Shown in pieces: positions 1 through 6,093 of a stretch of DNA of 9,481 bases. The notes under the pieces are model-generated. The model was given only the letters and a program-made list of their open reading frames with translations, was not told the origin of the DNA and did not search any database. The stretch is taken from contig JAPSFM010000158.1 in NCBI GenBank assembly GCA_035063885.1, positions 1 to 9,481 on the forward strand, given 5' to 3'. Each line of letters begins with the position of its first letter. The first letter of the stretch is position 1. This DNA comes from CAADGY01 sp900696665. Lineage in GTDB: Bacteria > Acidobacteriota > Terriglobia > Bryobacterales > Bryobacteraceae. The translations under genes and the position numbers were made by a program.

Positions 1-8
1 TCATCCGT

Positions 9-30
9 CCCTTAAGCCCCCCTTAAGCCC
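9..30. repeat. Perfect 11-bp tandem repeat
   Basis: CCCTTAAGCCC occurs twice head to tail (9-19 and 20-30). Each copy contains the palindrome CTTAAG. It lies about 110 bases upstream of the tRNA promoter, and nothing coding is visible around it. Apart from this repeat, bases 1-139 show no gene I can support. The function is unknown. Confidence 0.6.
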
Positions 31-139
31 ATGTACTCACACCTTTGGCCATCTCGCTCGCAGAATCGGCACTCAACCCTGAGTTCTCACACGCGCCTAC
101 CGTCCCGATGCGAAGTTCCTGATTGGACAATGCTCGCGC

Positions 140-168
140 TTGCGGGCAACGCGTGGACCCGCTACAGT
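140..168 (+). promoter_or_regulatory. Sigma70-like promoter of the tRNA-Arg gene
   Basis: A -35-like TTGCGG (140-145) and a -10-like TACAGT (163-168) are separated by exactly 17 bases. A start near 175 would give a short leader of about 9 bases before the mature tRNA at 184. Position and spacing fit a stable-RNA promoter. It is called by eye from consensus, without experimental support. Confidence 0.45.
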
Positions 169-183
169 AGAAATACTGCCTCT

Positions 184-260
184 GCGCCCGTAGCTCAGTT
201 GGATAGAGCGTCTGGCTACGAACCAGAAGGTCGCGTGTTCGAATCGCGCCGGGCGCACCA
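184..260 (+). tRNA. tRNA-Arg (anticodon ACG)
   Basis: A complete cloverleaf can be drawn. The 7-bp acceptor stem GCGCCCG/CGGGCGC is 184-190 with 250-256, followed by discriminator A257 and an encoded CCA (258-260). The D stem is GCTC/GAGC. The anticodon stem TCTGG/CCAGA encloses the loop CTACGAA, which places ACG at positions 34-36, so it reads CGU (and CGC/CGA after A34-to-inosine editing). The T arm carries TTCGAAT with a five-pair stem that includes one G-T pair. This gene is the probable attachment site: an integrase remnant ends 21 bases beyond the CCA on the opposite strand. I found no second copy of the tRNA 3' end in the window, so the far attachment site is outside it or lost. Confidence 0.97.
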
Positions 261-281
261 TTTAAATCAATAACTTACAGC

Positions 282-407
282 TTAGTGAACGACCTCCGCA
301 GATGAAACCTGAGTCACTAACTGAGCCACATTAGGCTTGTTTGGAGGCAGGAAAAGCGCGTCCATCTGATCGGCGGCTTCGTCCTTCACCACGTCGAGCA
401 CGTGCGA
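282..407 (-). pseudogene. Tyrosine integrase, C-terminal remnant
   Basis: Read on the minus strand, the 41 codons before the TAA at 284-282 begin SHVLDVVKDEAADQMDALF. This matches the end of phage-type tyrosine recombinases, where the catalytic Tyr lies just upstream of a 'YSHVL...EAA..MD.LF' tail. The frame stays open to a TGA at about 443-441 but has no start codon, and integrase-like sequence stops around the S of SHVL. The catalytic R-H-R-Y residues and nearly the whole protein are therefore missing. Placement beside the tRNA 3' end, pointing towards it, and divergent from the HTH gene is the standard int-xis layout of tRNA-targeting elements. Without integrase the element cannot excise unaided. 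The family assignment rests on a short stretch but is well supported by position. Confidence 0.72.
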
Positions 408-439
408 GTCAGGGCGGGAAGATCGCAATTCAGCATGTG

Positions 440-470
440 GTCACGTACTGTGACGAGCCGGACTCCGGCT
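440..470. repeat. Two adjacent short hairpins
   Basis: GTCAC-gtact-GTGAC (440-454) is followed one base later by AGCCGG-ACT-CCGGCT (456-470). Both arms are perfect. No T-run follows on either strand, so they do not make convincing intrinsic terminators. They sit next to the point where integrase similarity ends and could be operator dyads, an accessory recombination site or a scar. Between 408 and 585 I see no gene I can support. Confidence 0.5.
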
Positions 471-518
471 GGCCATCGCAACCATTTGAACCGCGTGTAG
501 TGTAGCGCGCGGTCGGAC

Positions 519-564
519 TGTATACGCTTTTGTATACGCGATTCTGATTCCATCTACGTATACA
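519..564. promoter_or_regulatory. Cluster of three GTATAC sites (operator or iteron candidate)
   Basis: TGTATACGC occurs at 519-527 and again at 531-539, 12 bases apart on the same face of the helix. An inverted copy, CGTATACA, lies at 557-564. Each contains the palindrome GTATAC. The cluster ends 22 bases before the HTH gene, in the gap between it and the divergent integrase remnant, the usual place for operators and excisionase sites. Known families suggest binding by the adjacent HTH_17/AlpA-like protein to control int/xis expression or recombination directionality. An origin for the primase-helicase downstream is the alternative. No clean -35/-10 pair could be fixed here. Confidence 0.5.
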
Positions 565-585
565 CAAACTCTATCACGAGATCGT

Positions 586-783
586 ATGGAACACCAAGCA
601 GAAAAACTACTCCGTGGACGCGAAGTAGCCGAAGTGCTCAACGTCTCTCGGGCGCTCGCGTACCGCTGGATGCAGAGTGGCGTCCTGCCTGTTATCCGAG
701 TTCCTGGCGGTCGCACCGTCCGCGTCCCCCGATCAGCGCTACTGGCGTGGATAGAGCGGCAGACCGTGCAGCCTGAGGCTTGA
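586..783 (+). CDS. Excisionase/AlpA-like helix-turn-helix protein
   Basis: A 65-residue protein dominated by an HTH_17 (excisionase-family, MerR-like) fold. LLRGREVAEVLNVSRALAYR (about 8-27) forms the helix-turn-helix, and the wing follows with GGRTVRVPRSALLAWIE (about 41-57). Family members are excisionases or AlpA-type activators of mobile elements that bind DNA at int/xis control regions. The length is typical and the gene looks intact. The ATG at 586 has only a weak purine stretch (CGAGA) upstream. The stop TGA at 781-783 lies two bases before the ATG of the primase-helicase gene, so the two are probably translated together. The GTATAC cluster just upstream is the obvious candidate binding site. 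Whether it acts as excisionase, repressor or activator cannot be decided from sequence. Confidence 0.88.
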   Translation: MEHQAEKLLRGREVAEVLNVSRALAYRWMQSGVLPVIRVPGGRTVRVPRSALLAWIERQTVQPEA

Positions 784-785
784 CC

Positions 786-2639
786 ATGAGTGAGATTTCT
801 CCTCTCGCTGCCGCCTTCTGGTACGCGCAGCATGGCATCCCTGTTTTCCCTTGCGCACCGCGCGGTAAGCAGCCGATCACGGAACACGGCTTCCACGATG
901 CGACCGCGGACCTGGCGGCGATCCGCGAGCAGTGGACGCGAGAACCGCGAGCCAACATCGGCGTTCCGACCGGCTCGCGGTCCGGATGGCTGGTAGTCGA
1001 CATAGACCCGCGCCACGGCGGCAACGATACTTTCGATGGCTGGATCCGGACCTATGGGCGCTACCCCGAAACCGCGGAAGCGATCACCGGAGGCGGCGGC
1101 CGGCACGTCGTATTCCGCCATACGGACGGCTTACGCTGCGGGCCGATTGGCGCCGGAATCGACCTCAAAACCGACGGCGGTTACATCGTCGTGGCGCCAT
1201 CCGTTCATCCCTCGGGCGCGGAATACCGGTGGGACGGCATTCAGGGAGTGAAATCCGTACTCTCCCTGGCCGAATCTCCCGGCTGGCTGTTGCGTGAAGC
1301 GCGCGCGCGGTGCAACAACGGAAAGGGCTCAGCGGCGCCGGCACCGGGTAAGATCCCGTCAGGGCGGCGCAACGCTACGTTGGCGCGGCTGGCCGGCGTG
1401 GTGCGGCGCAAGGGTTCGTCCGTCGAAGCCATCAATGCTTACCTGCAAGCGGAGAACAGAGACAGATGCACACGTCCCTTACCCGATGATGAGGTTCGGC
1501 AAATCGCAGAGAGCGTGTGCAGGTACGCGCCGGAGGAAAACGCGCCGGGGGATTCGGCGAGTGCGGGCGCGGCGTCCTGGCGCAGCAACCTGATTGTCAA
1601 CCGCGACGGCAAGCCAAAACCGATTCTCGCAAACGCCATTACCGCATTGCGTGAGGCTCCGCAGTGGGCGGGCGTGCTGGCGTTTAATGAATTTTCACTT
1701 TCAACCGTGGCAACGAAACCGGCACCTTGGGCTGGAGCGGTGACAGGCGCGGAATGGACCGACCACGAAGACAGGCTTGCGGCGAACTGGCTACAGCATC
1801 AGGGCGTCTTCGTGTCGGTGGAAATCGCGGGACAGGCCGTCCAGTCCGTTGCTAAGGACCGGCGCTTTCATCCTGTGCGCGAATATTTGGATGGGCTGAA
1901 ATGGGACGGCACGAAGCGGATCGACACCTGGCTCCGTCTGTACCTCGGGGCCGAACCGAACGACTACACGGCAGCCGTAGGCGCGCGCTGGCTGATCGCA
2001 GCCGTGGCGCGGATCTATCAGCCGGGCGCAAAAGCGGATTGCTGCCTCATTCTCGAGGGACCGCAGGGCTCGAAGAAATCGACGGCGCTCAAGACGATTG
2101 CCGAACCGTGGTTTACCGATGAGATAGCCGACCTTGGTTCGAAAGACGCAGCGATGCAAACGCGGGGCGTTTGGGTAACTGAGATTTCCGAACTGGACAG
2201 CATGAGCCGGTCCGATGTTGGCAAGGTCAAGGCATTCATGAGCCGTTCCACGGATCGTTTCAGACCTCCTTACGGCAAGCGTTTGATCGAGTCTCCGCGA
2301 CAATGCACGTTCTCCGGTTCCGTCAATCACTCCAATTACCTGCGCGACGAAACCGGCGGCCGGCGTTTCTGGCCGGTTGCTTGTTCGTGCATTCGTATCG
2401 ATGAACTGGCGCGGGATCGAGGGCAATTATGGGCTGAAGCCGTGGCGCGGTATCGCGGCGGGTCTCCGTGGTGGTTGGCTTGCGCGTGCGGCGGGATGGT
2501 TCGCTGCTCATCGATGTGGATGGGATCGCCGGTTCCCGGTGTGAGCAACTTGTGGCCGGGATCGCATCCGCAACAGGTGGCGAGGTTACAAGAATGGAAC
2601 GGAAGCGGAGATACTTCGAGCGTCCTGGCGAGACCATGA
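786..2639 (+). CDS. Primase-polymerase/VapE helicase fusion, C-terminus lost
   Basis: Replication protein of a phage or satellite type. The N-terminal bifunctional primase/polymerase domain (residues about 5-165) has the metal-binding D72-I-D74 in LVVDIDPR and a conserved GGGGRHVVF with H107. Residues about 188-250 resemble PriCT-1. Residues about 268-564 form a VapE/superfamily 3 helicase: Walker A GPQGSKKS (425-432), Walker-B-like VWVTEISELD (462-471), then FMSRSTDRFRPPYGK with likely arginine-finger residues. The usual VapE Walker A is closer to GxQGxGKS; here the Gly before Lys is replaced by Lys. The ATG at 786 is preferred to an upstream TTG (780) because GAGG at 775-778 is well spaced. 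Homology ends at SPWWL (residue 564, base 2477). The last 53 residues are an out-of-frame reading of the next gene, so the protein has a foreign tail and lacks its natural C-terminus. Expression is probably coupled to the HTH gene. Confidence 0.88.
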   Translation: MSEISPLAAAFWYAQHGIPVFPCAPRGKQPITEHGFHDATADLAAIREQWTREPRANIGVPTGSRSGWLVVDIDPRHGGNDTFDGWIRTYGRYPETAEAITGGGGRHVVFRHTDGLRCGPIGAGIDLKTDGGYIVVAPSVHPSGAEYRWDGIQGVKSVLSLAESPGWLLREARARCNNGKGSAAPAPGKIPSGRRNATLARLAGVVRRKGSSVEAINAYLQAENRDRCTRPLPDDEVRQIAESVCRYAPEENAPGDSASAGAASWRSNLIVNRDGKPKPILANAITALREAPQWAGVLAFNEFSLSTVATKPAPWAGAVTGAEWTDHEDRLAANWLQHQGVFVSVEIAGQAVQSVAKDRRFHPVREYLDGLKWDGTKRIDTWLRLYLGAEPNDYTAAVGARWLIAAVARIYQPGAKADCCLILEGPQGSKKSTALKTIAEPWFTDEIADLGSKDAAMQTRGVWVTEISELDSMSRSDVGKVKAFMSRSTDRFRPPYGKRLIESPRQCTFSGSVNHSNYLRDETGGRRFWPVACSCIRIDELARDRGQLWAEAVARYRGGSPWWLACACGGMVRCSSMWMGSPVPGVSNLWPGSHPQQVARLQEWNGSGDTSSVLARP

Positions 2640-2659
2640 GAACCAAGGTGAGGGTTTGA
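2468..2659 (+). CDS. DUF2997-like small protein
   Basis: A 63-residue product starting GTG at 2468 (GTG 2471 also possible). It fits the pattern I recall for DUF2997: a short beta hairpin around a DG turn (RRDGSLLIDVDG), then GIAGSRCEQL, a helix, GGEV and a final aromatic-rich RRYFER. DUF2997 proteins are small partners of Ycf35/DUF1257 and AAA ATPase genes in cyanobacteria and other bacteria; no biochemical role is firmly known. The start lies inside the last VapE codons in another frame, exactly where VapE homology stops, so the original first codons and RBS may have been lost in the join. The stop (2657-2659) is three bases before the radical SAM start, so they form an operon. The assignment is from pattern memory only. 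Confidence 0.6.
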   Translation: MVVGLRVRRDGSLLIDVDGIAGSRCEQLVAGIASATGGEVTRMERKRRYFERPGETMRTKVRV

Positions 2660-2662
2660 GCG

Positions 2663-3814
2663 GTGGGCAGACAACAACTCAGAATTCGAGTGTCCCCTGC
2701 AGGGCTTCTGGAGGTTGTTGATCCGGGGTTCGATTGCCTGGACCTGATTCGGGCGGTCGATCCTGAATTCCGGATCCGGCGCCAGGCGTTGCCCACCACT
2801 ACTGAGCCGAAGTTTCTCTCAGCGCGGCGTCGGCGAGTAGGTTGCTGTCCGGATGAGCTTCGTCAAATGTCACGCGAAGCCTTGGTATCCCTGCACACCC
2901 GTGTTATGGCCGCGATGCTCGACGTCGGCCAAGGGGCCAGCCTGCTCGACCTGAAGATCGAAATCGCCGACCGGTACATCCGGTCGTGCGTGCTCTGCGG
3001 TCATAGGTGCGGGGTGAACCGAACGCGCGGGGAAACGGGAATATGTGGCCTAGGTCCTGAGGCGACGGTGGCGGAGCACTTCGTGCACATCGCAGAGGAA
3101 TCGCCAATCAACCCCTCCCTTCTCGTGAGCCTTGCTGGCTGTGGATTGCGCTGCCGCTACTGCCAGCAGTGGAAACTACTGTCCCCCTCTAAGGTCCCGG
3201 GTAACCCGCTGGAACCAGCGCTTTGGCGATCACTTGATGTAGACGGCGCTCGTAGTCTCTCCTTTGCTGGTGGGAATCTCGATGAGTCCCTTTTTGCTGT
3301 GCTCCGCTTTCTCAGGGAGGCGCCCGAAGACTGGCGTCTTCCGGTCGTCTGGAACAATCACGCCTACTCCACACCCGAGGCGCTCGATCTGTTAGAGGGC
3401 GTGGTGGACGCATACTTGCCTGACCTGAAGTACGGCAACAATGAGTGCGGTCTCCGCTGGTCTGGAGTACCAGCTTACTCCGACGTAGCCGGTCAGGCCA
3501 TCGCGCAGATGCTGCGCCAAAACGTACCCGTGATCGTGCGCGTGCTTGTGCTCCCAGGCCACGTCGTCTGCTGCCATGTCCCAGCCCTGCGGCGGCTCGC
3601 GGAGTCAGCCACGAATGACCTGAAGCTGTCGATCCGTGGGCAATATTGCCGCGACTGGAAGATCAACCAGACCGAAGGGGCAATGTCTGCGCGCCCGCAG
3701 CCGGAGGAGGTTGAGGCGGTGCGAGTGGAGGCCCTTCGCCTTGGCCTGGAGGTCTTGGATGAAGCCATTGGACTCGGCCCAACCACCCAACAGGAGGTTG
3801 CGTTCAGCGTATGA
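2663..3814 (+). CDS. PflX-like radical SAM protein with N-terminal extension
   Basis: 383 residues. The radical SAM cluster motif is C160-GLR-C164-RY-C167, followed by a FAGGN element (201-205) where SAM-binding GGE/GGN motifs occur. An N-terminal cysteine set C109-VL-C112-GHR-C116 with C128 in GETGICG is typical of COG1313 (PflX, related to pyruvate formate-lyase activases), as are VRVLVLPGH (292-300) and the surrounding core. Such proteins bind a 4Fe-4S cluster and cleave SAM; their substrate is generally unknown. The core starts near residue 95, so the first ~95 residues are an additional region ending SLLDLKIEIADRYIRSC. The GTG at 2663 is led by AAGGTGAGGG with about 9-base spacing. The C-terminus looks complete and overlaps the next gene by four bases (ATGA). 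The gene appears intact, unlike most of its surroundings. It is not next to a glycyl radical enzyme, so an activase role for one is unsupported. Confidence 0.88.
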   Translation: MGRQQLRIRVSPAGLLEVVDPGFDCLDLIRAVDPEFRIRRQALPTTTEPKFLSARRRRVGCCPDELRQMSREALVSLHTRVMAAMLDVGQGASLLDLKIEIADRYIRSCVLCGHRCGVNRTRGETGICGLGPEATVAEHFVHIAEESPINPSLLVSLAGCGLRCRYCQQWKLLSPSKVPGNPLEPALWRSLDVDGARSLSFAGGNLDESLFAVLRFLREAPEDWRLPVVWNNHAYSTPEALDLLEGVVDAYLPDLKYGNNECGLRWSGVPAYSDVAGQAIAQMLRQNVPVIVRVLVLPGHVVCCHVPALRRLAESATNDLKLSIRGQYCRDWKINQTEGAMSARPQPEEVEAVRVEALRLGLEVLDEAIGLGPTTQQEVAFSV

Positions 3815-4185
3815 ATTGGATCTTGGCCCTTGTTCCCGACCAAGCGCTGGTCTTGGTCATTGTGTTAATCGGGTTGGCACTCATGTGCGGGATGATCAAC
3901 GCCAGACGTGCATTTGGGCTGATCGGCACCATCATCCTGTTCCTGATACTCAGCCCGTTCATCGGCTCTCTTGTGGATGCGCTGCCTGGGTGGCTACTCC
4001 TGGTGCTCGTCTTGGTGCTCGGGTTGTCCCTGCTCCGGGCAGTCTCCAACTTCGTGATTGGGCGCGGTGCGACGAATGAAATGGTCGGAAGCCTGGCGGC
4101 CGACCTCGTCCGATTCGGGTTCCGCGCCGTCTTCTTCGTGTTGACCTTGCCCATCCGGGCGCTGGGCTGGTTGGTCCGAGGCTAA
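3811..4185 (+). CDS. Small integral membrane protein, unknown function
   Basis: 124 residues, strongly hydrophobic. Predicted membrane segments lie at about 9-29, 35-55 and 59-78, with a fourth hydrophobic or amphipathic helix near 104-120. Basic residues cluster at 31-33 (ARR) and at 101-105, which hints at cytoplasmic loops. No signal peptide separate from the first helix and no catalytic motif are visible. Its ATG overlaps the radical SAM stop (ATGA), and AGGAGG lies 13 bases upstream, so it is translationally coupled to the enzyme. The tight coupling suggests a shared pathway, for example membrane anchoring, but that is inference. I do not recognise the family. Confidence 0.78.
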   Translation: MNWILALVPDQALVLVIVLIGLALMCGMINARRAFGLIGTIILFLILSPFIGSLVDALPGWLLLVLVLVLGLSLLRAVSNFVIGRGATNEMVGSLAADLVRFGFRAVFFVLTLPIRALGWLVRG

Positions 4186-4216
4186 ATCGAAACGGCCTTG
4201 CAAATATGGTTGGCAG

Positions 4217-5374
4217 CTAAGAATGGACGGGAGGACTTGATAGCGTGAGACTGAAGCTTGTCGTGATTCTGTTGACGCTGTTGGTTGTTGGCACCTGCTC
4301 GAATCTAGGCGCAGCAGGCGTCGGGGATGCGGTTGCGCGGAGAGCCTCACGGAGGTTGGCAGGGAGATATGTGGCGCGGACAGCCACTGGCGAATCGGTC
4401 GCGGCATCAGTCGGCCATCCTCCTGCCGCGCCGCCGGGAATGGGACCACCGCCCTGTCCGAAGACCGGCGCCGCGCCGATGCCCAGCAGTCCGCCCAGCC
4501 TGCCGAGCGTGCCGCCGGAAGAACCTCCTCCGGCCAGCGAGACCCGCGTGCCGGTGAACAACTGCATCAGCATCGCGGCGACGCGTGAAGTGACGACATC
4601 CTTGATGGTGGTCAACAGAGCGGTCTTGAGCGAATTCCCAATGGCCGACCAGATGGACTGCGACTTGGTGAGCAGCGCATCGAAGACGCCCTCGGCCTGG
4701 CGCTTGAACGACTCGAAGATCCGCTGGTTGTGGTCGCGCACCAACTGCGCCTGGCGGATCGCCGCCGTCTCGCGCGCGCCCTGCATCGCGGCGTCCGTTG
4801 CCTCCTGCTGGAACCGCCGGATCTCATTCCGCTGTGCGGTGAGTTCGGCGATGCGCGCCTGGATTTCGTCGGCCCGGTAGCCGAGCCGCTTGAGCTGTGC
4901 CTCTTCCTCGATCACCATCCGCGAGGTTTCCAGATCAAACAGCCGCACGCGGACCTCGTGGACCCGCGTGATGTACTCGATCTCGATGGCTGCCTTGCGC
5001 TGCTCGACGGCGAGCTTCTGCTCGATGGTCTGCGCATTCGTGGCATCGAGCGCCCGCAGTTGGGCGTCACGCGCGATCCCGGCCCGCGTCTCCTCGATTC
5101 CGAGCATCTGCTCGAGGTGATCGAGGTTCACGAACGAGCGCACCTTGCGCTTGCCCTGCGTGCCCACAGTGCCCGGTGCGCCCACCGGTTGCGTGGGGAG
5201 CAGGTTCAGCACGCCGCTCATCTCTTCGATGATGATGGTGCGCGTCCGCACGCCCGTGGCGGGCATCAGGTTCAGTTGCTCCAGGCGCCCGTAGGTGTTG
5301 GGGATCTTGTTGATGGCCGCCGTGAGCGCGACCATGTTGAACGCGTCAGTTGCGAATGGATTGAGGATCGGCAT
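4217..5374 (-). pseudogene. Chimera: capsid protein N-terminus fused to tape measure C-terminus
   Basis: Residues 1 to about 83 match the N-terminus of lambda-E-type major capsid proteins: FNMVALTAAINKIPNTYGRL, then GVRTRTIIIEE, LLPTQPVGAPG and KRKVRSFV. From about residue 85 the sequence becomes a tail tape measure protein: a long charged coiled coil (about 90-230), then IWSAIGNSLKTALLTTIKDV (241-260), VAAMLMQLFTG and a Gly-rich tail to about 320. The end (about 350-385) is the antisense of the signal-peptide gene, so the natural tape-measure terminus is also missing. Capsid C-terminal domains, head-tail connectors, tail tube and the tape-measure N-terminus have been removed in one in-frame join near 5115-5135. 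The start is sound: ATG at 5374 with AAGGAG 10 bases upstream, five bases after the decoration gene. Such a protein should not assemble capsids. Confidence 0.8.
4245..4319 (+). pseudogene. Start of an exported protein, cut off after its signal sequence
   Basis: A GTG at 4245 is preceded by GGGAGGA (4229-4235) at 9-base spacing. The first residues, MRLKLVVILLTLLVVGT followed by CSNLG, make a classic signal sequence: two basic residues, a hydrophobic core of about 14, then a VGTC that is a poor but possible lipobox. After about 25 codons the frame runs on to 4880, but from about 4415 that is the antisense of phage tape-measure sequence and is not a real protein. The gene begins 59 bases after the membrane protein and looks like the fourth member of the island operon, truncated by the join to the phage structural module. 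Where between about 4320 and 4415 the join lies cannot be fixed by eye. Confidence 0.55.
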
Positions 5375-5379
5375 TGGGG

Positions 5380-5754
5380 TTACGCTCCTTCCCGGACAAG
5401 AATGCCCAGGGTCTTCAGTTGGGCGATGGCGACAGCCTTCTGCGGTCCGGTGATCGAGGCGGGCCAGACGAGTCCTTTGTCCGAGCAGATGGCGTGGCGC
5501 GCAATGATCACGCCCGGCTGGTCGGCGGCGCTTGCATCGACGGGGTTCAACATCACCCCGGCGGCGTTCTCGGAGCCATCACTGGCGGCAGGTGCGAGCT
5601 GCGTCACCTTGCCGCTGGCGGTGACGACACCGACGACCGTGCCGGTGGCCAGGTTTTGGCCGGATGCGACGACGACCTCATCGCGGCTGTAGAGGCTGTC
5701 CTCCTCAAACTTGAGCCAGTCGCCGAGGTAGTTCGGTTCGGTTTGAACGGCCAT
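5380..5754 (-). CDS. Head decoration protein, lambda gpD-like
   Basis: 124 residues matching the HDPD (gpD) family. After the N-terminal arm (MAVQTEPNYLGDWLKFEED) come SRDEVVVASGQNLATGTVVGVV, a central AAGVMLNPVDAS, and DQPGVIIARHAICS near the start of the last third. gpD trimers sit on the expanded lambda capsid and stabilise it against the pressure of packaged DNA. The length is normal and no damage is visible. The ATG at 5754 is three bases after the preceding stop, with AAAGGAG 11 bases upstream, and the stop is five bases before the capsid start. Its place between the protease/scaffold and capsid genes is exactly that of lambda D. It is one of the few structural genes here without a break. 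Confidence 0.88.
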   Translation of the reverse strand: MAVQTEPNYLGDWLKFEEDSLYSRDEVVVASGQNLATGTVVGVVTASGKVTQLAPAASDGSENAAGVMLNPVDASAADQPGVIIARHAICSDKGLVWPASITGPQKAVAIAQLKTLGILVREGA

Positions 5755-5757
5755 GGA

Positions 5758-6093
5758 TTACTTCGCTCCTTTCGGGCCAGCCAGTGCCGCGCAGGCCTTC
5801 ACGACGGGGTTCTCATCGAGGTTCTGCTTGGCCGCCGTGCTGGCCTCGGGCAGAACGTGGGACCGGATCTCGTCCTGAGCGGCGTCGGCTCGCAAGGTGA
5901 GCAGCTCCTTGCGGACGTCGGCAGCGGAGAGGTGCCGGGCGATAAAGTCGCCGGCGAGCGCGGGCCAGCCGGCGATGGTGCACAACACGACGATCTCCGC
6001 CGCCTCGGCATAGCCTTGGTCGCGGGCCGCGGCCTCAATGGCGGCGAGATCGGGAACGGGCGGACTCGCGGCCGCCTGAGTTGCTTCAGACAC
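5758..6093 (-). CDS. Head scaffold (Nu3-like) / S49 protease C-terminal remnant
   Basis: 111 residues from GTG 6093. ARDQGYAEAAEIVVLCTIAG, then DFIARHLSAADVRKELLTLR and RSHVLPEAS, resemble the C-terminal part of lambda-gpC-type S49 head maturation proteases. The Ser-Lys protease domain that should precede it is absent. In lambda the scaffold Nu3 is made from an in-frame internal start in the 3' part of gene C. Here GTG 6093 has an excellent SD (GGGAGG, 6106-6101) with seven-base spacing, so this probably corresponds to a surviving scaffold start. The frame also opens upstream to an ATG at 6129, but those 12 codons overlap the portal gene at the break. The portal stop (6088-6086) overlaps this gene by eight bases. 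Neighbour order fits: portal before, decoration protein after. Confidence 0.68.
   Translation of the reverse strand: MSEATQAAASPPVPDLAAIEAAARDQGYAEAAEIVVLCTIAGWPALAGDFIARHLSAADVRKELLTLRADAAQDEIRSHVLPEASTAAKQNLDENPVVKACAALAGPKGAK

Noticed and set aside
31..273. 80-residue plus-strand ORF running through the tRNA
   Set aside because: It translates the tRNA promoter and the whole tRNA-Arg; there is no RBS and no family resemblance.
441..1121. 226-residue minus-strand ORF opposite the HTH and primase genes
   Set aside because: It is Arg-rich and low in structure, and lies antisense to two recognisable genes across the GTATAC cluster; a GC-rich shadow frame.
1791..2426. 211-residue minus-strand ORF inside the VapE region
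   Set aside because: It lies opposite well-conserved helicase motifs and has no recognisable fold or start signal.
2663..3814. Radical SAM protein as a pyruvate formate-lyase activase
   Set aside because: No glycyl radical enzyme is nearby, and the N-terminal cysteine set is of the PflX/COG1313 type, whose substrates are unknown.
3811..4185. Phage holin
   Set aside because: Size and helices would allow it, but it overlaps a radical SAM gene by ATGA and has no endolysin neighbour, so the context argues against lysis.
4245..4880. Full 211-residue plus-strand ORF as a real exported protein
   Set aside because: Only about the first 25 codons look genuine; from about 4415 the frame is the antisense of tape-measure coiled coil, with Cys/Trp-rich nonsense.
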